In this document: positions 16,350-24,200 of the stretch, piece by piece
Position numbering within the stretch: position 1 is the first letter of the stretch
Layout of the letters: each line of letters begins with the position of its first letter
From: Gordonia gummivorans
GTDB taxonomy: Bacteria; Actinomycetota; Actinomycetes; Mycobacteriales; Mycobacteriaceae
Assembly: GCF_022513585.1 (NCBI RefSeq)
Contig: NZ_JAKWBF010000006.1
Location: forward strand, 62,001-126,000
Length of the DNA stretch: 64,000 nt
Reading direction: 5' to 3'
Program-made: the position numbers and the translations under genes
Notes under the pieces: generated by a model
Seen by the model: the letters and a program-made list of their open reading frames with translations, nothing else
The model's database searches: none
What the model was told of the DNA's origin: nothing

Positions 16350-19045
16350 CCTCGAGTCTCCGCAGCCATGCTCGAAGTGATTTCGCCGACGCGTGGCAAA
16401 GGCAGCGGCACACTGCAGACGACATTCTGGGTCGCCTGGCAAACGGGCAGGAAGGGGTAATCCTTGCCGATCAGGTCGGCATGGGCAAAACCTACGTTGC
16501 TCTGGCTGTAGCATCCTCGTACATCCTGCGTTCTGCGAAGAATGAGCAAGTTGTCGTGTTCGTACCGCCGCGGGTGGCACCGAAATGGGTCGAGGAATGG
16601 AAGAAATTCAGCGAGTCATTGCTTCACGAAGGCCATGGGATTCGCTGTGTCGATACACCGATCCGAAGTGGCGAGGACTTTCTACGCGCATTGGACGATG
16701 CACCGTCGCGTCGGAATCACGTTGTAATTCTCACGCATTCAGCGCTTACGGCGAACCTGCAAGACGCGTTCATTCAGCTCGCCCTCATGTGGTATGCGAC
16801 CCGCAAGCGATGGGGAGCTGGATATAGGCGCGCGCAGATTGCAAGGTGGTCAAATGGCCGACGCGGGCTGCTTCGGGATCGCAGGTTCACTACTGAAACC
16901 GTCGACCAACTCATGCAGTCATCGCCCGAACAGTGGCGCGCAGAGTGGACCAGAATTACCGGGCAGGATCTCGCCGACGACCCTGTTCCGGCGCAACTCC
17001 ACCTCGTGATGAGTGACATCAACCTCGACGGAATTTGGGAGGTGATCCAGGATCTGCCGCACCGAGCTTCGGCGAATACAGACGAGCGCCTGAAAGTCGC
17101 GCGCAAGACGCTCAACCAAGTCACCCAGGAAGTCTGGAGGCGAGTCCTTGCCCAGGCTAAGCCGAGAATGCCGCTGATCATCGTCGACGAAGCACACGCG
17201 CTGAAGAACGACGCCACTAACATTAGCCGTCTATTCTCGCCTCGCTCAGATCATCCTAGCGATGGCGCTCTCGCTGGAATTTTCGAGCGCATGCTCTTGC
17301 TGACGGCGACACCGTTTGAGCTGGGACACGACGAGCTCATTCGTGTCCTCAGCCGACTTAACGCGATCCGCCCGATGCGACCGAAGCCAGCAGAACCGCT
17401 CGTAGACCGCCTAGACCGACTCAAGATGACGCTCCGACGAGCTCAAGAGACAGCGATAACGTTGGAGCGATCATGGGCACGCCTAGTTGAGGACGATTGC
17501 ATTCCCTTTGACCAGTGGTCACTAGATGGGGAGCCGAATGGCGAGTGCAGGGCGGAGGTTCGGCAGGCGTGGAGAGATGCGGGCTCTGCCGTCCGTGCTC
17601 GCCGTGAGCTCTTCAAAGAGCTTCAGCCTTGGGTCATTCGGCACGAACGAGACCAACGACGGGAATATTTCGAGGGCAACGCAATCCGTCTCAGTGCTGA
17701 CAAGGGCGGTGGAGGTCTCGTGATTCCGGATTCAGCAGCTCTACCATTTCTGCTGGCCGCGCGAGCGCAGGCAGTCGCAGCTGATGAGCGTTCCGGCGCC
17801 GCTAGACCGCTGTTCGCGTATGGGATTGCGTCCTCCTATGAGGCATATCTTCGACTCGAATCAGGAGAGGGCGTTCTCGATGCAGACACGGATCACGAGG
17901 GGGTCGAATCCAATACGGACGTTGACGAGGACCCTGGCAGGGCGCACGTGCACTCTGGATCGTCGGCAGGGTGGTACAGCCGTGAGATTGCAGCGATGCT
18001 TGGTTCGGCAGAGATCCGCGCTGCTCACCCTAAGATTGATGCAACGGTCGAACGCGCTGTCGCACTGTGGGAATCGGGTCAAAAGTGTCTGATTTTCTGC
18101 TGGTATATCCGCACAACCGCCGCTCTGCGGGATGCCCTCAACAAACGAATTGACGATGTGGTGGAGGCCCGTGCGTCCCGCGCCCTAGGCGTATCAGCGG
18201 AGGAAACCAGCAGAGAGCTAGAAAGAATTGCCGATCGCCTGCTTCGAACTGGGAGCGCCAATCACAGTCGGATACGAGCGCATATTAAAGATCGATTTCA
18301 AGACGGGACGGCGGGTGACGTCGAGCTGGCCAATTCACTAGCCGAAGTCGCAATCCGGTGTCTCCGCACTCCTGGGTACCTAGTCCGCTACACCAGGCTT
18401 GGGCCAAGATTCGGTGTCGACGAGTTGCTCAGTGGAATTGACGGCGACAATCCCGCTCATGTTGACCTAGTTACCAGGTGGTCCGGCTATGCCGGTCGGG
18501 TTGCATCTATGACTCCAGCCGAACGGGCGAGCATTCTGCATCACTTACTGGGAGAGGATAAATCGGCCTCGGGGCGTGGCGCCTCCCTGCAGCAGGTTCG
18601 ACGCGCATACGGTCAGACTGGACGAGAAGATCGCGAGCGGCTGATCAGGGTATTCAACACTCCATTCGCGCCCGACATCCTCGTCGCAAGCTCAGTCATG
18701 GGCGAGGGCATAGATTTGCACCAAGAGTGCCGTCACGTGATTCACCATGACCTTGACTGGAACCCAAGCAAACTCGAGCAACGAACTGGGCGGCTCGATC
18801 GAATCGGCGCTCTAGCTGAGCGCGAGAACACGAAAATCGCTGTATACGAACCGTTCCTCGCTGGAACCCACGACGAGAAGATGTTCCGTGTCGTGAAGGA
18901 TCGCGCGGGCTGGTTCGGCATCGTCATGGGAAGTGCGGTACGCGAGGATGAGATCTTTACCGACGCGGTGGAGTCAAGGATCCGGTTACACCCGCGTATC
19001 GCCGGTGCGTTGAGGATGGATTTATCGAGCCCAAACGGGGATTAG
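16334..19045 (+). CDS. RapA/SNF2-like SF2 helicase (operon gene E)
   Basis: 903 aa from GTG 16334, 16 nt inside the PLD gene. Motif I DQVGMGKTYVAL at about residue 46, DEAH box IIVDEAHALKND at about 282, motif III LLTATPFELG. The C-terminal lobe has SSVMGEGIDLHQECRHVIH (motif V) at about 786 and EQRTGRLDRIGA (motif VI) at about 814. Between the lobes is a long insert with charged helices. Such proteins translocate on double-stranded DNA or remodel protein-DNA complexes. It ends the five-gene operon: after its TAG the next certain gene is over 330 bp away. Confidence 0.88.
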   Translation: MHSNLTSSLRSHARSDFADAWQRQRHTADDILGRLANGQEGVILADQVGMGKTYVALAVASSYILRSAKNEQVVVFVPPRVAPKWVEEWKKFSESLLHEGHGIRCVDTPIRSGEDFLRALDDAPSRRNHVVILTHSALTANLQDAFIQLALMWYATRKRWGAGYRRAQIARWSNGRRGLLRDRRFTTETVDQLMQSSPEQWRAEWTRITGQDLADDPVPAQLHLVMSDINLDGIWEVIQDLPHRASANTDERLKVARKTLNQVTQEVWRRVLAQAKPRMPLIIVDEAHALKNDATNISRLFSPRSDHPSDGALAGIFERMLLLTATPFELGHDELIRVLSRLNAIRPMRPKPAEPLVDRLDRLKMTLRRAQETAITLERSWARLVEDDCIPFDQWSLDGEPNGECRAEVRQAWRDAGSAVRARRELFKELQPWVIRHERDQRREYFEGNAIRLSADKGGGGLVIPDSAALPFLLAARAQAVAADERSGAARPLFAYGIASSYEAYLRLESGEGVLDADTDHEGVESNTDVDEDPGRAHVHSGSSAGWYSREIAAMLGSAEIRAAHPKIDATVERAVALWESGQKCLIFCWYIRTTAALRDALNKRIDDVVEARASRALGVSAEETSRELERIADRLLRTGSANHSRIRAHIKDRFQDGTAGDVELANSLAEVAIRCLRTPGYLVRYTRLGPRFGVDELLSGIDGDNPAHVDLVTRWSGYAGRVASMTPAERASILHHLLGEDKSASGRGASLQQVRRAYGQTGREDRERLIRVFNTPFAPDILVASSVMGEGIDLHQECRHVIHHDLDWNPSKLEQRTGRLDRIGALAERENTKIAVYEPFLAGTHDEKMFRVVKDRAGWFGIVMGSAVREDEIFTDAVESRIRLHPRIAGALRMDLSSPNGD

Positions 19046-19378
19046 TGTGTTCACGCGATACGAGACGGCCGTTCATTTCGGCGATGTGGTCACCGGCGGC
19101 TCAACTCCGTGTAGTCCTGAAGGCGCTGGACAGTGCGCCGTCCCGGAGCGCCAGTCCGCCAGGTTGTTGTTCTCCGTCGTCTTCAACGGGAACCTCGACG
19201 CGTCGATGGCACGCAACGAGATACTCAAGCGCGGCCTGTGCAGTGACGCTCACCCCAGGCGAGTGCGCGACGCGCAGCACGAACTCCACGAAGGTTGCGG
19301 CCCGCCATGACAGGCTGTAGACCGTCGCCCGTGCGACACCTTCACGGAAATGGCGGCACTAGTTGAAATAGGACTCAG
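19046..19378. other. Intergenic stretch between the two helicase operons
   Basis: About 330 bp without a convincing gene. A plus-strand ORF (19047-19310) is listed separately as a weak candidate. No clear terminator hairpin with a U-tract is visible. The last bases before 19379 carry AGGA about 5 bases from the ATG of the next gene, so translation there can start independently. Confidence 0.5.
19047..19310 (+). CDS. Weak candidate ORF, 87 aa, directly after gene E
   Basis: GTG 19047 lies one base after the TAG of gene E. The frame (MFTRYETAVHFGDVVTGG, then a less structured stretch rich in Arg and Pro) stays open for 87 codons. The first 20 residues look plausible, the rest reads like frame-shifted or non-coding sequence, and a second overlapping frame (19045-19320) is equally open. 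It could be a decayed gene remnant. No function can be proposed. Confidence 0.2.
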   Translation: MFTRYETAVHFGDVVTGGSTPCSPEGAGQCAVPERQSARLLFSVVFNGNLDASMARNEILKRGLCSDAHPRRVRDAQHELHEGCGPP

Positions 19379-22267
19379 ATGGGGCTGAACGCATACCAGG
19401 CGAAGTACTACGCCTACGAGCTTCAGCGTTCCTATGCGAACGACCACGTCGGCAAAATTGCAGGCCTTCTATTCGATGCCCAGGTGGAGCCCAAGCCGCA
19501 TCAGATCGATGCGGCCCTTTTCGCGCTTCAGACCCCGTACCTCAACGGCGTCATCCTTGCCGACGAGGTAGGCCTCGGGAAGACGATCGAAGCTGGCATC
19601 GTCATAACGCAGTACTGGGCTGAGCGCAAACGGCGAATCCTGATCATTGCGCCGTCCAGTCTGCGCCAGCAGTGGCAACAGGAGCTCATGGAGAAGTTCC
19701 TGATTCCCAGTCAGCTGCTCGACCCCAAGCTCAAGGACGAACAGCTAGCGCGAACGGCTGCCCAAGGCGCAGAGGTGCTGATCTGCTCCTACGAATTCGC
19801 ACTCCGCCACGAGACGAGCCTGCTCCGCCAATGGGATCTGGTGGTATGCGACGAAGCCCACCGGCTTCGCAACTTTTACACTGGCCGCAACAAGGCCCCC
19901 GAATCCATCAGCCATATCGTTCGAGGTTCTAGAAAGACCATCCTGCTCACGGCGACCCCACTGCAGAACCGCCTCGAGGAGCTGTACGGGCTCGTCAGCG
20001 TCTTCGACCCCGACTACTTCTACTCACTCGACGCATTCCGTGAGCGGTACGTCAAGGCCAAGGGCCTAGGCGACAACGACGACCTCGTCGAGCGTGTCGC
20101 CGGGATCAGTAAGCGCACGTTGCGGCGTGACGCCGAGAAGTACATCCACTTCACGAAGCGCATGCCCCTCACCGTTGAGTTCATGCCCAGCCCTGCCGAG
20201 ATCGAGCTCTACGACAAGGTCAACGACTACCTGCAGCGAGACGAGCTATTCGCGTTCTCGAACTCCCAGCGTCACCTGACAGCTTTGATTCTCCGCAAGC
20301 GCCTCGGATCGAGCACCTACGCAACGGCCAGCACGCTCGAACGCATTGCAGGCCGGCTTGACGCGGAGGTCGAGGCTGGCATTCGTCGAGACAGCCGAGG
20401 CGGCCTGGTCCTCGTTGATTTCGATACCGACGACCTGACCGACGAAGAGGTCGAAGAGCTCGAAACAAGCTCAGCGTCAACGGAGTTCGTCCCGACGGCT
20501 GGGGCGAATCTTGGCAACGAAACGCTTGAAGCGATGCGGGTTGAGGTCGAAGAACTCCGCAGCTACGCGGCTCTAGCGCGGTCGATCACGGTCAACCAGA
20601 AAGCCGTGAAGCTCGCCGAAGCTTTAGATCGAGGGTTCGAACGGCTCAAGGAACTCGGGGCGCCCCAGAAGGCCATCATCTTCACCGACTCCACCAAAAC
20701 TCAGGATTACATCGCCCGCACACTGACCGAAGCGGGCCGTGGCGAGGGTCTCGTTCTCTTCAACGGCACCAACAACTCGGCCGCGGCCAACGAGATCTAC
20801 CGCGAGTGGCTCAAAGCTAACGAGGACGGCGACGTCATCACCGGCATCCCGGCCGCGGACCGGCGCAAGGCACTTGTCGACTACTTCCGCGATCAAGGCA
20901 CCATCATGATCGCCACCGAAGCAGCCTCCGAGGGCATCAATCTCCAGTTCTGCTCCATGCTCGTCAACTACGACCTTCCCTGGAACCCGCAACGTGTTGA
21001 GCAGCGGATCGGCCGCGTCCATCGCTTCGGGCAGAAGTTCGATGTCGTTGTTGCCAATTTCGCCAACAAGGGCAACGCGGCGGAGGCGCGCATTCTCGAA
21101 CTCCTCGCCAACAAATTCCACCTCTTCAAAGGTGTCTTCGGAGCCTCGGACGAAGTGCTCGGCTCCATCGAGGACGGCTTCGACTTCGAGAAGACCATCA
21201 ACCGAATCTTGAGCAACTCCCGCAGCGACGCGGATATCAATAAGGCGTTTAAGGCACTCGAGAAGCAGTACGCAGGCGAGATCAGTTCAGAGATGGCGGC
21301 CGCCAAGTCCAAGGTGTTCGACAACCTCGACCCCAACGTCCAGGACCGACTCAAGTCGTACGACGCCCAGTCCGGAGCGGTACTCAACAAGTTTGAGCGC
21401 TTGCTGCTCGCGATTACGAAGCGCCAGCTGGCCGACTGTGCAGACTTCGACGGCGACGGACGCCGCTTCCTCCTTCGCGAGTCGCCGGTCAACGACGCGC
21501 CGACAGGTCGCTATTACTTCAGGTCTGAACCGCTCGATAACGCCCACCAGTACCGATTCTCCGGACCACTTGCGGGCCACGTTGTCGAGTCCGCCAAGGC
21601 CGTCGACACCCCTGCCAGGGAACTTACCTTCAGCCTTAGCAAGTCCGAGCGGGCCAGCACCGCAGTCAAGGAACTTGTTGGCAAGTCGGGTGAACTCACG
21701 GTCAAGCTCATCACGTTCAGCATGAAGGCCAAGAACGACGACATCAGCGAGTCCTACATGCTCGCCGGAGGCGTGGCCGATGACGGTCAGTGGCTCGACC
21801 ACGAATACGCCGCCGACCTGCTCGATCTGGCCTGCATAGATGAAGGCGCCCAGGTCAGCATCGACGACGCCAAGTTCGAGCAGTACCTTGCCGAGCGCCG
21901 CGGCCACCTTGAGCGGGAGGTGCAGGGCAGAAACTCTCGCTACTACGACCAACAGGAAGAGTTGCTCTACCGCAACCAGCAGGATCGCCGTGCCGAGTCT
22001 GAGGGCAAGATCCGCGAGTACAAGGCCAAGGAGAAAGAAGCCCGCAAGAATGCTCGAACTACCGACGACCCGATGCAGCAGCTCAAGTTCAAGAAGGAAG
22101 CCCGCAAGTGGGCCGAGCGCGCAGAGGACGAGGACGAAGAGGCGCGCATGGCTCGGAAGAAGATGCGCGAGGAAGCCGACCACTACCTCGAGCTGATCGA
22201 GCAGACCCTCAAGGGCACACAGACCATCAAGCACTTGTTCAACATCCGCTGGAACGTGGTCACCTGA
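19379..22267 (+). CDS. SNF2-family helicase (DrmD/RapA-like) of the Mod-Res cassette
   Basis: 962 aa. Motif I ADEVGLGKTIEAG at about residue 60; DEAH box VVCDEAHRLRNF at about 156; motif III LLTATPLQN; C-lobe motifs EAASEGINLQFCSMLVNYD and EQRIGRVHRFGQ at about 540. After about residue 830 the protein becomes a very charged coiled coil (EYKAKEKEARKNA, KKEARKWAERAEDEDEE) before a short C-terminal cap. The architecture is that of SNF2 translocases found with adenine methyltransferases in DISARM class 1 (drmD) and similar loci. Here it precedes a type III Mod/Res pair by 64 bp on the same strand, so it likely serves as an accessory translocase of that restriction system. Confidence 0.88.
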   Translation: MGLNAYQAKYYAYELQRSYANDHVGKIAGLLFDAQVEPKPHQIDAALFALQTPYLNGVILADEVGLGKTIEAGIVITQYWAERKRRILIIAPSSLRQQWQQELMEKFLIPSQLLDPKLKDEQLARTAAQGAEVLICSYEFALRHETSLLRQWDLVVCDEAHRLRNFYTGRNKAPESISHIVRGSRKTILLTATPLQNRLEELYGLVSVFDPDYFYSLDAFRERYVKAKGLGDNDDLVERVAGISKRTLRRDAEKYIHFTKRMPLTVEFMPSPAEIELYDKVNDYLQRDELFAFSNSQRHLTALILRKRLGSSTYATASTLERIAGRLDAEVEAGIRRDSRGGLVLVDFDTDDLTDEEVEELETSSASTEFVPTAGANLGNETLEAMRVEVEELRSYAALARSITVNQKAVKLAEALDRGFERLKELGAPQKAIIFTDSTKTQDYIARTLTEAGRGEGLVLFNGTNNSAAANEIYREWLKANEDGDVITGIPAADRRKALVDYFRDQGTIMIATEAASEGINLQFCSMLVNYDLPWNPQRVEQRIGRVHRFGQKFDVVVANFANKGNAAEARILELLANKFHLFKGVFGASDEVLGSIEDGFDFEKTINRILSNSRSDADINKAFKALEKQYAGEISSEMAAAKSKVFDNLDPNVQDRLKSYDAQSGAVLNKFERLLLAITKRQLADCADFDGDGRRFLLRESPVNDAPTGRYYFRSEPLDNAHQYRFSGPLAGHVVESAKAVDTPARELTFSLSKSERASTAVKELVGKSGELTVKLITFSMKAKNDDISESYMLAGGVADDGQWLDHEYAADLLDLACIDEGAQVSIDDAKFEQYLAERRGHLEREVQGRNSRYYDQQEELLYRNQQDRRAESEGKIREYKAKEKEARKNARTTDDPMQQLKFKKEARKWAERAEDEDEEARMARKKMREEADHYLELIEQTLKGTQTIKHLFNIRWNVVT

Positions 22268-22331
22268 TGAGAACTACCACCGCGACGACACCGACTACTA
22301 ACCCGTAAGGGAACAACCGAGGAACCAAACA

Positions 22332-24197
22332 ATGACCAACGACGATCACCAAGACATCTACGAAACACCGGGCAGCACACCCGACTTCAAGACAGAACTG
22401 GCTGCTCAGCTCTCGGAGCTGATCCCTGAGGCTATCGCCGACGGCAAGGTCGATGTAGAGAAAATCAAAGAAATCCTCGGGGATGACGCCGGTGACGACC
22501 GCGAGCGGTTCGGCCTTTTCTGGGCGGGCAAGAAGCGAGCCCTTCGCGCAGCGCAGGAGCCGACGACGGCAACGCTGAAGCCCGATGTGGAGAATAGCAA
22601 AGACTGGGATACGACGAAGAATGTGTTCATCGAGGGTGACAACCTTGAAGTGCTCAAGATCCTGCAGAAGCACTACCACGGCAAGATCAAGCTGATCTAC
22701 ATCGACCCTCCGTACAACACCGGCAAGGACTTCGTTTACCCAGACAACTACAAAGAGGGTCTCGACACTTACCTCGAGTGGACACGCCAGGTCAACGAGG
22801 AGGGCAAGAAGGTCACGACCAACGCCGAGACCGAGGGCCGCTACCACTCCAACTGGCTGACCATGATGTATCCGCGCCTCAAACTCGCGCGGAACCTGCT
22901 CACGGATGACGGTGTCATCTTTGTCAGCATTGATGAGAACGAAGACGCGAACCTTCGGTTGCTCATGGATACGGTGTTCGGCGCGTCAAACTTCGTGGGT
23001 GAGTTCGTCTGGCAGCACAGCATTCAGCCGAAGGGTTACACCAACACGGTCTCTCTGCACCACAACGTTATTCTTTGCTATCGTCGCAGCGAATTGTTTG
23101 AGCTACATGCGCTTGAACGCACTGCTGAGCACAACGTCAACTATCGGAATCCTGACAACGACCCTCGTGGCCCTTGGCGCGCGGGCGACGTTCGAAACGC
23201 CCTCTACAGACCCAATCTTCGTTACCCGCTTGAGACTCCGAGTGGCAAGACGATTGAGCCGCCTGAGAATGGCTGGCGATGGAGCAGGGAGACGATGGCC
23301 GCGAAGATTGAAAGTGGTGAGATCGTCTTTGACAAGGCCGAAACCAAGATCACGCGAAAGATCTACCTCGACACCGTCGAAGGCCGCGCCGTTGAATCGA
23401 TCTGGTTCGGCAAGGAGGTTGGCGTCACTCGCGATGCTGCGCGCGAACTCAAGGCTCTCTTTGACGGTGTTCTGCCTTTTGATACGCCGAAGCCGATCGG
23501 GCTGATCGAGCGAATGATACAGATTGCTGGGGTTGGCAATGGCGACATCGTCCTCGACTTCTTCTCTGGTTCCGCTACAACCGGACACGCAGTGATGGCC
23601 TCGAATGCGAAGGATGGCGGAACCCGTCGTCACATCCAAGTGCAGCTGCCGGAACCGACCGGTGAAAACTCTGCGGCTTACAAAGCTGGGTTCCCAACGC
23701 TGGCCGACATCGCACGCCGGCGACTTGAGCTGGCGGGTAGTCAGATAAAGAACGAGGTCACCGCTCAGACAGTGGACACAGGATTCCGCGCGTACCAGTT
23801 GGCCGATACGAATTTTTCGAAGTGGCGGCTGTCGAGCGACGTTGAAGAGGACGCGCTACAGCGGCACTTGCTCAGCCTTCGTGACAGCGCAACTGACGAT
23901 GCTTCAGCCGATGAGCTGCTCAGCGAGATTCTGCTCAAGCAGGGCTACGCGTTGACCGAGCAGATCGGCAACGCTGAGGTCGACGGGCTCAAGCTCAAGA
24001 CGGTTGGTGGCGGCCTGGTCGTGGCCTACCTCGACGAGAACATCAAGCCAACACTGCAGCAATTGCGGGCCGTGCTTTGCAGCGAGGACCTGGCAAGGTT
24101 CATCATTCTGGAGGACGCGTTCAAGGGTGACGACGAGCTGAAGACCAACCTGGTGCAGGAAGCGAAGACGCGCGGCGTGGAATTGTGGACGGCCTAA
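22332..24197 (+). CDS. mod: Type III restriction-modification DNA adenine methyltransferase (Mod)
   Basis: 621 aa. Catalytic motif IV IYIDPPYNTGKDF at about residue 123 precedes the SAM-binding motif LDFFSGSATTGHAVM at about 409, the beta-class order typical of Mod subunits. The region between them (about 210-400) holds the target-recognition domain and is visibly richer in A/T than its neighbours, as expected of an exchanged module. It methylates N6 of adenine in a short non-palindromic site and protects self DNA; it also forms the specificity part of the Mod-Res endonuclease. Start ATG 22332 follows GAGGAACC. Res begins 3 bp after its stop. Confidence 0.93.
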   Translation: MTNDDHQDIYETPGSTPDFKTELAAQLSELIPEAIADGKVDVEKIKEILGDDAGDDRERFGLFWAGKKRALRAAQEPTTATLKPDVENSKDWDTTKNVFIEGDNLEVLKILQKHYHGKIKLIYIDPPYNTGKDFVYPDNYKEGLDTYLEWTRQVNEEGKKVTTNAETEGRYHSNWLTMMYPRLKLARNLLTDDGVIFVSIDENEDANLRLLMDTVFGASNFVGEFVWQHSIQPKGYTNTVSLHHNVILCYRRSELFELHALERTAEHNVNYRNPDNDPRGPWRAGDVRNALYRPNLRYPLETPSGKTIEPPENGWRWSRETMAAKIESGEIVFDKAETKITRKIYLDTVEGRAVESIWFGKEVGVTRDAARELKALFDGVLPFDTPKPIGLIERMIQIAGVGNGDIVLDFFSGSATTGHAVMASNAKDGGTRRHIQVQLPEPTGENSAAYKAGFPTLADIARRRLELAGSQIKNEVTAQTVDTGFRAYQLADTNFSKWRLSSDVEEDALQRHLLSLRDSATDDASADELLSEILLKQGYALTEQIGNAEVDGLKLKTVGGGLVVAYLDENIKPTLQQLRAVLCSEDLARFIILEDAFKGDDELKTNLVQEAKTRGVELWTA

Positions 24198-24200
24198 GCG

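Noticed and set aside
5492..24197. DISARM system
   Set aside because: SNF2, PLD and methylase genes are present but the DUF1998 protein (DrmB) and a DrmA-type helicase are not recognisable, and the genes are split over two operons.
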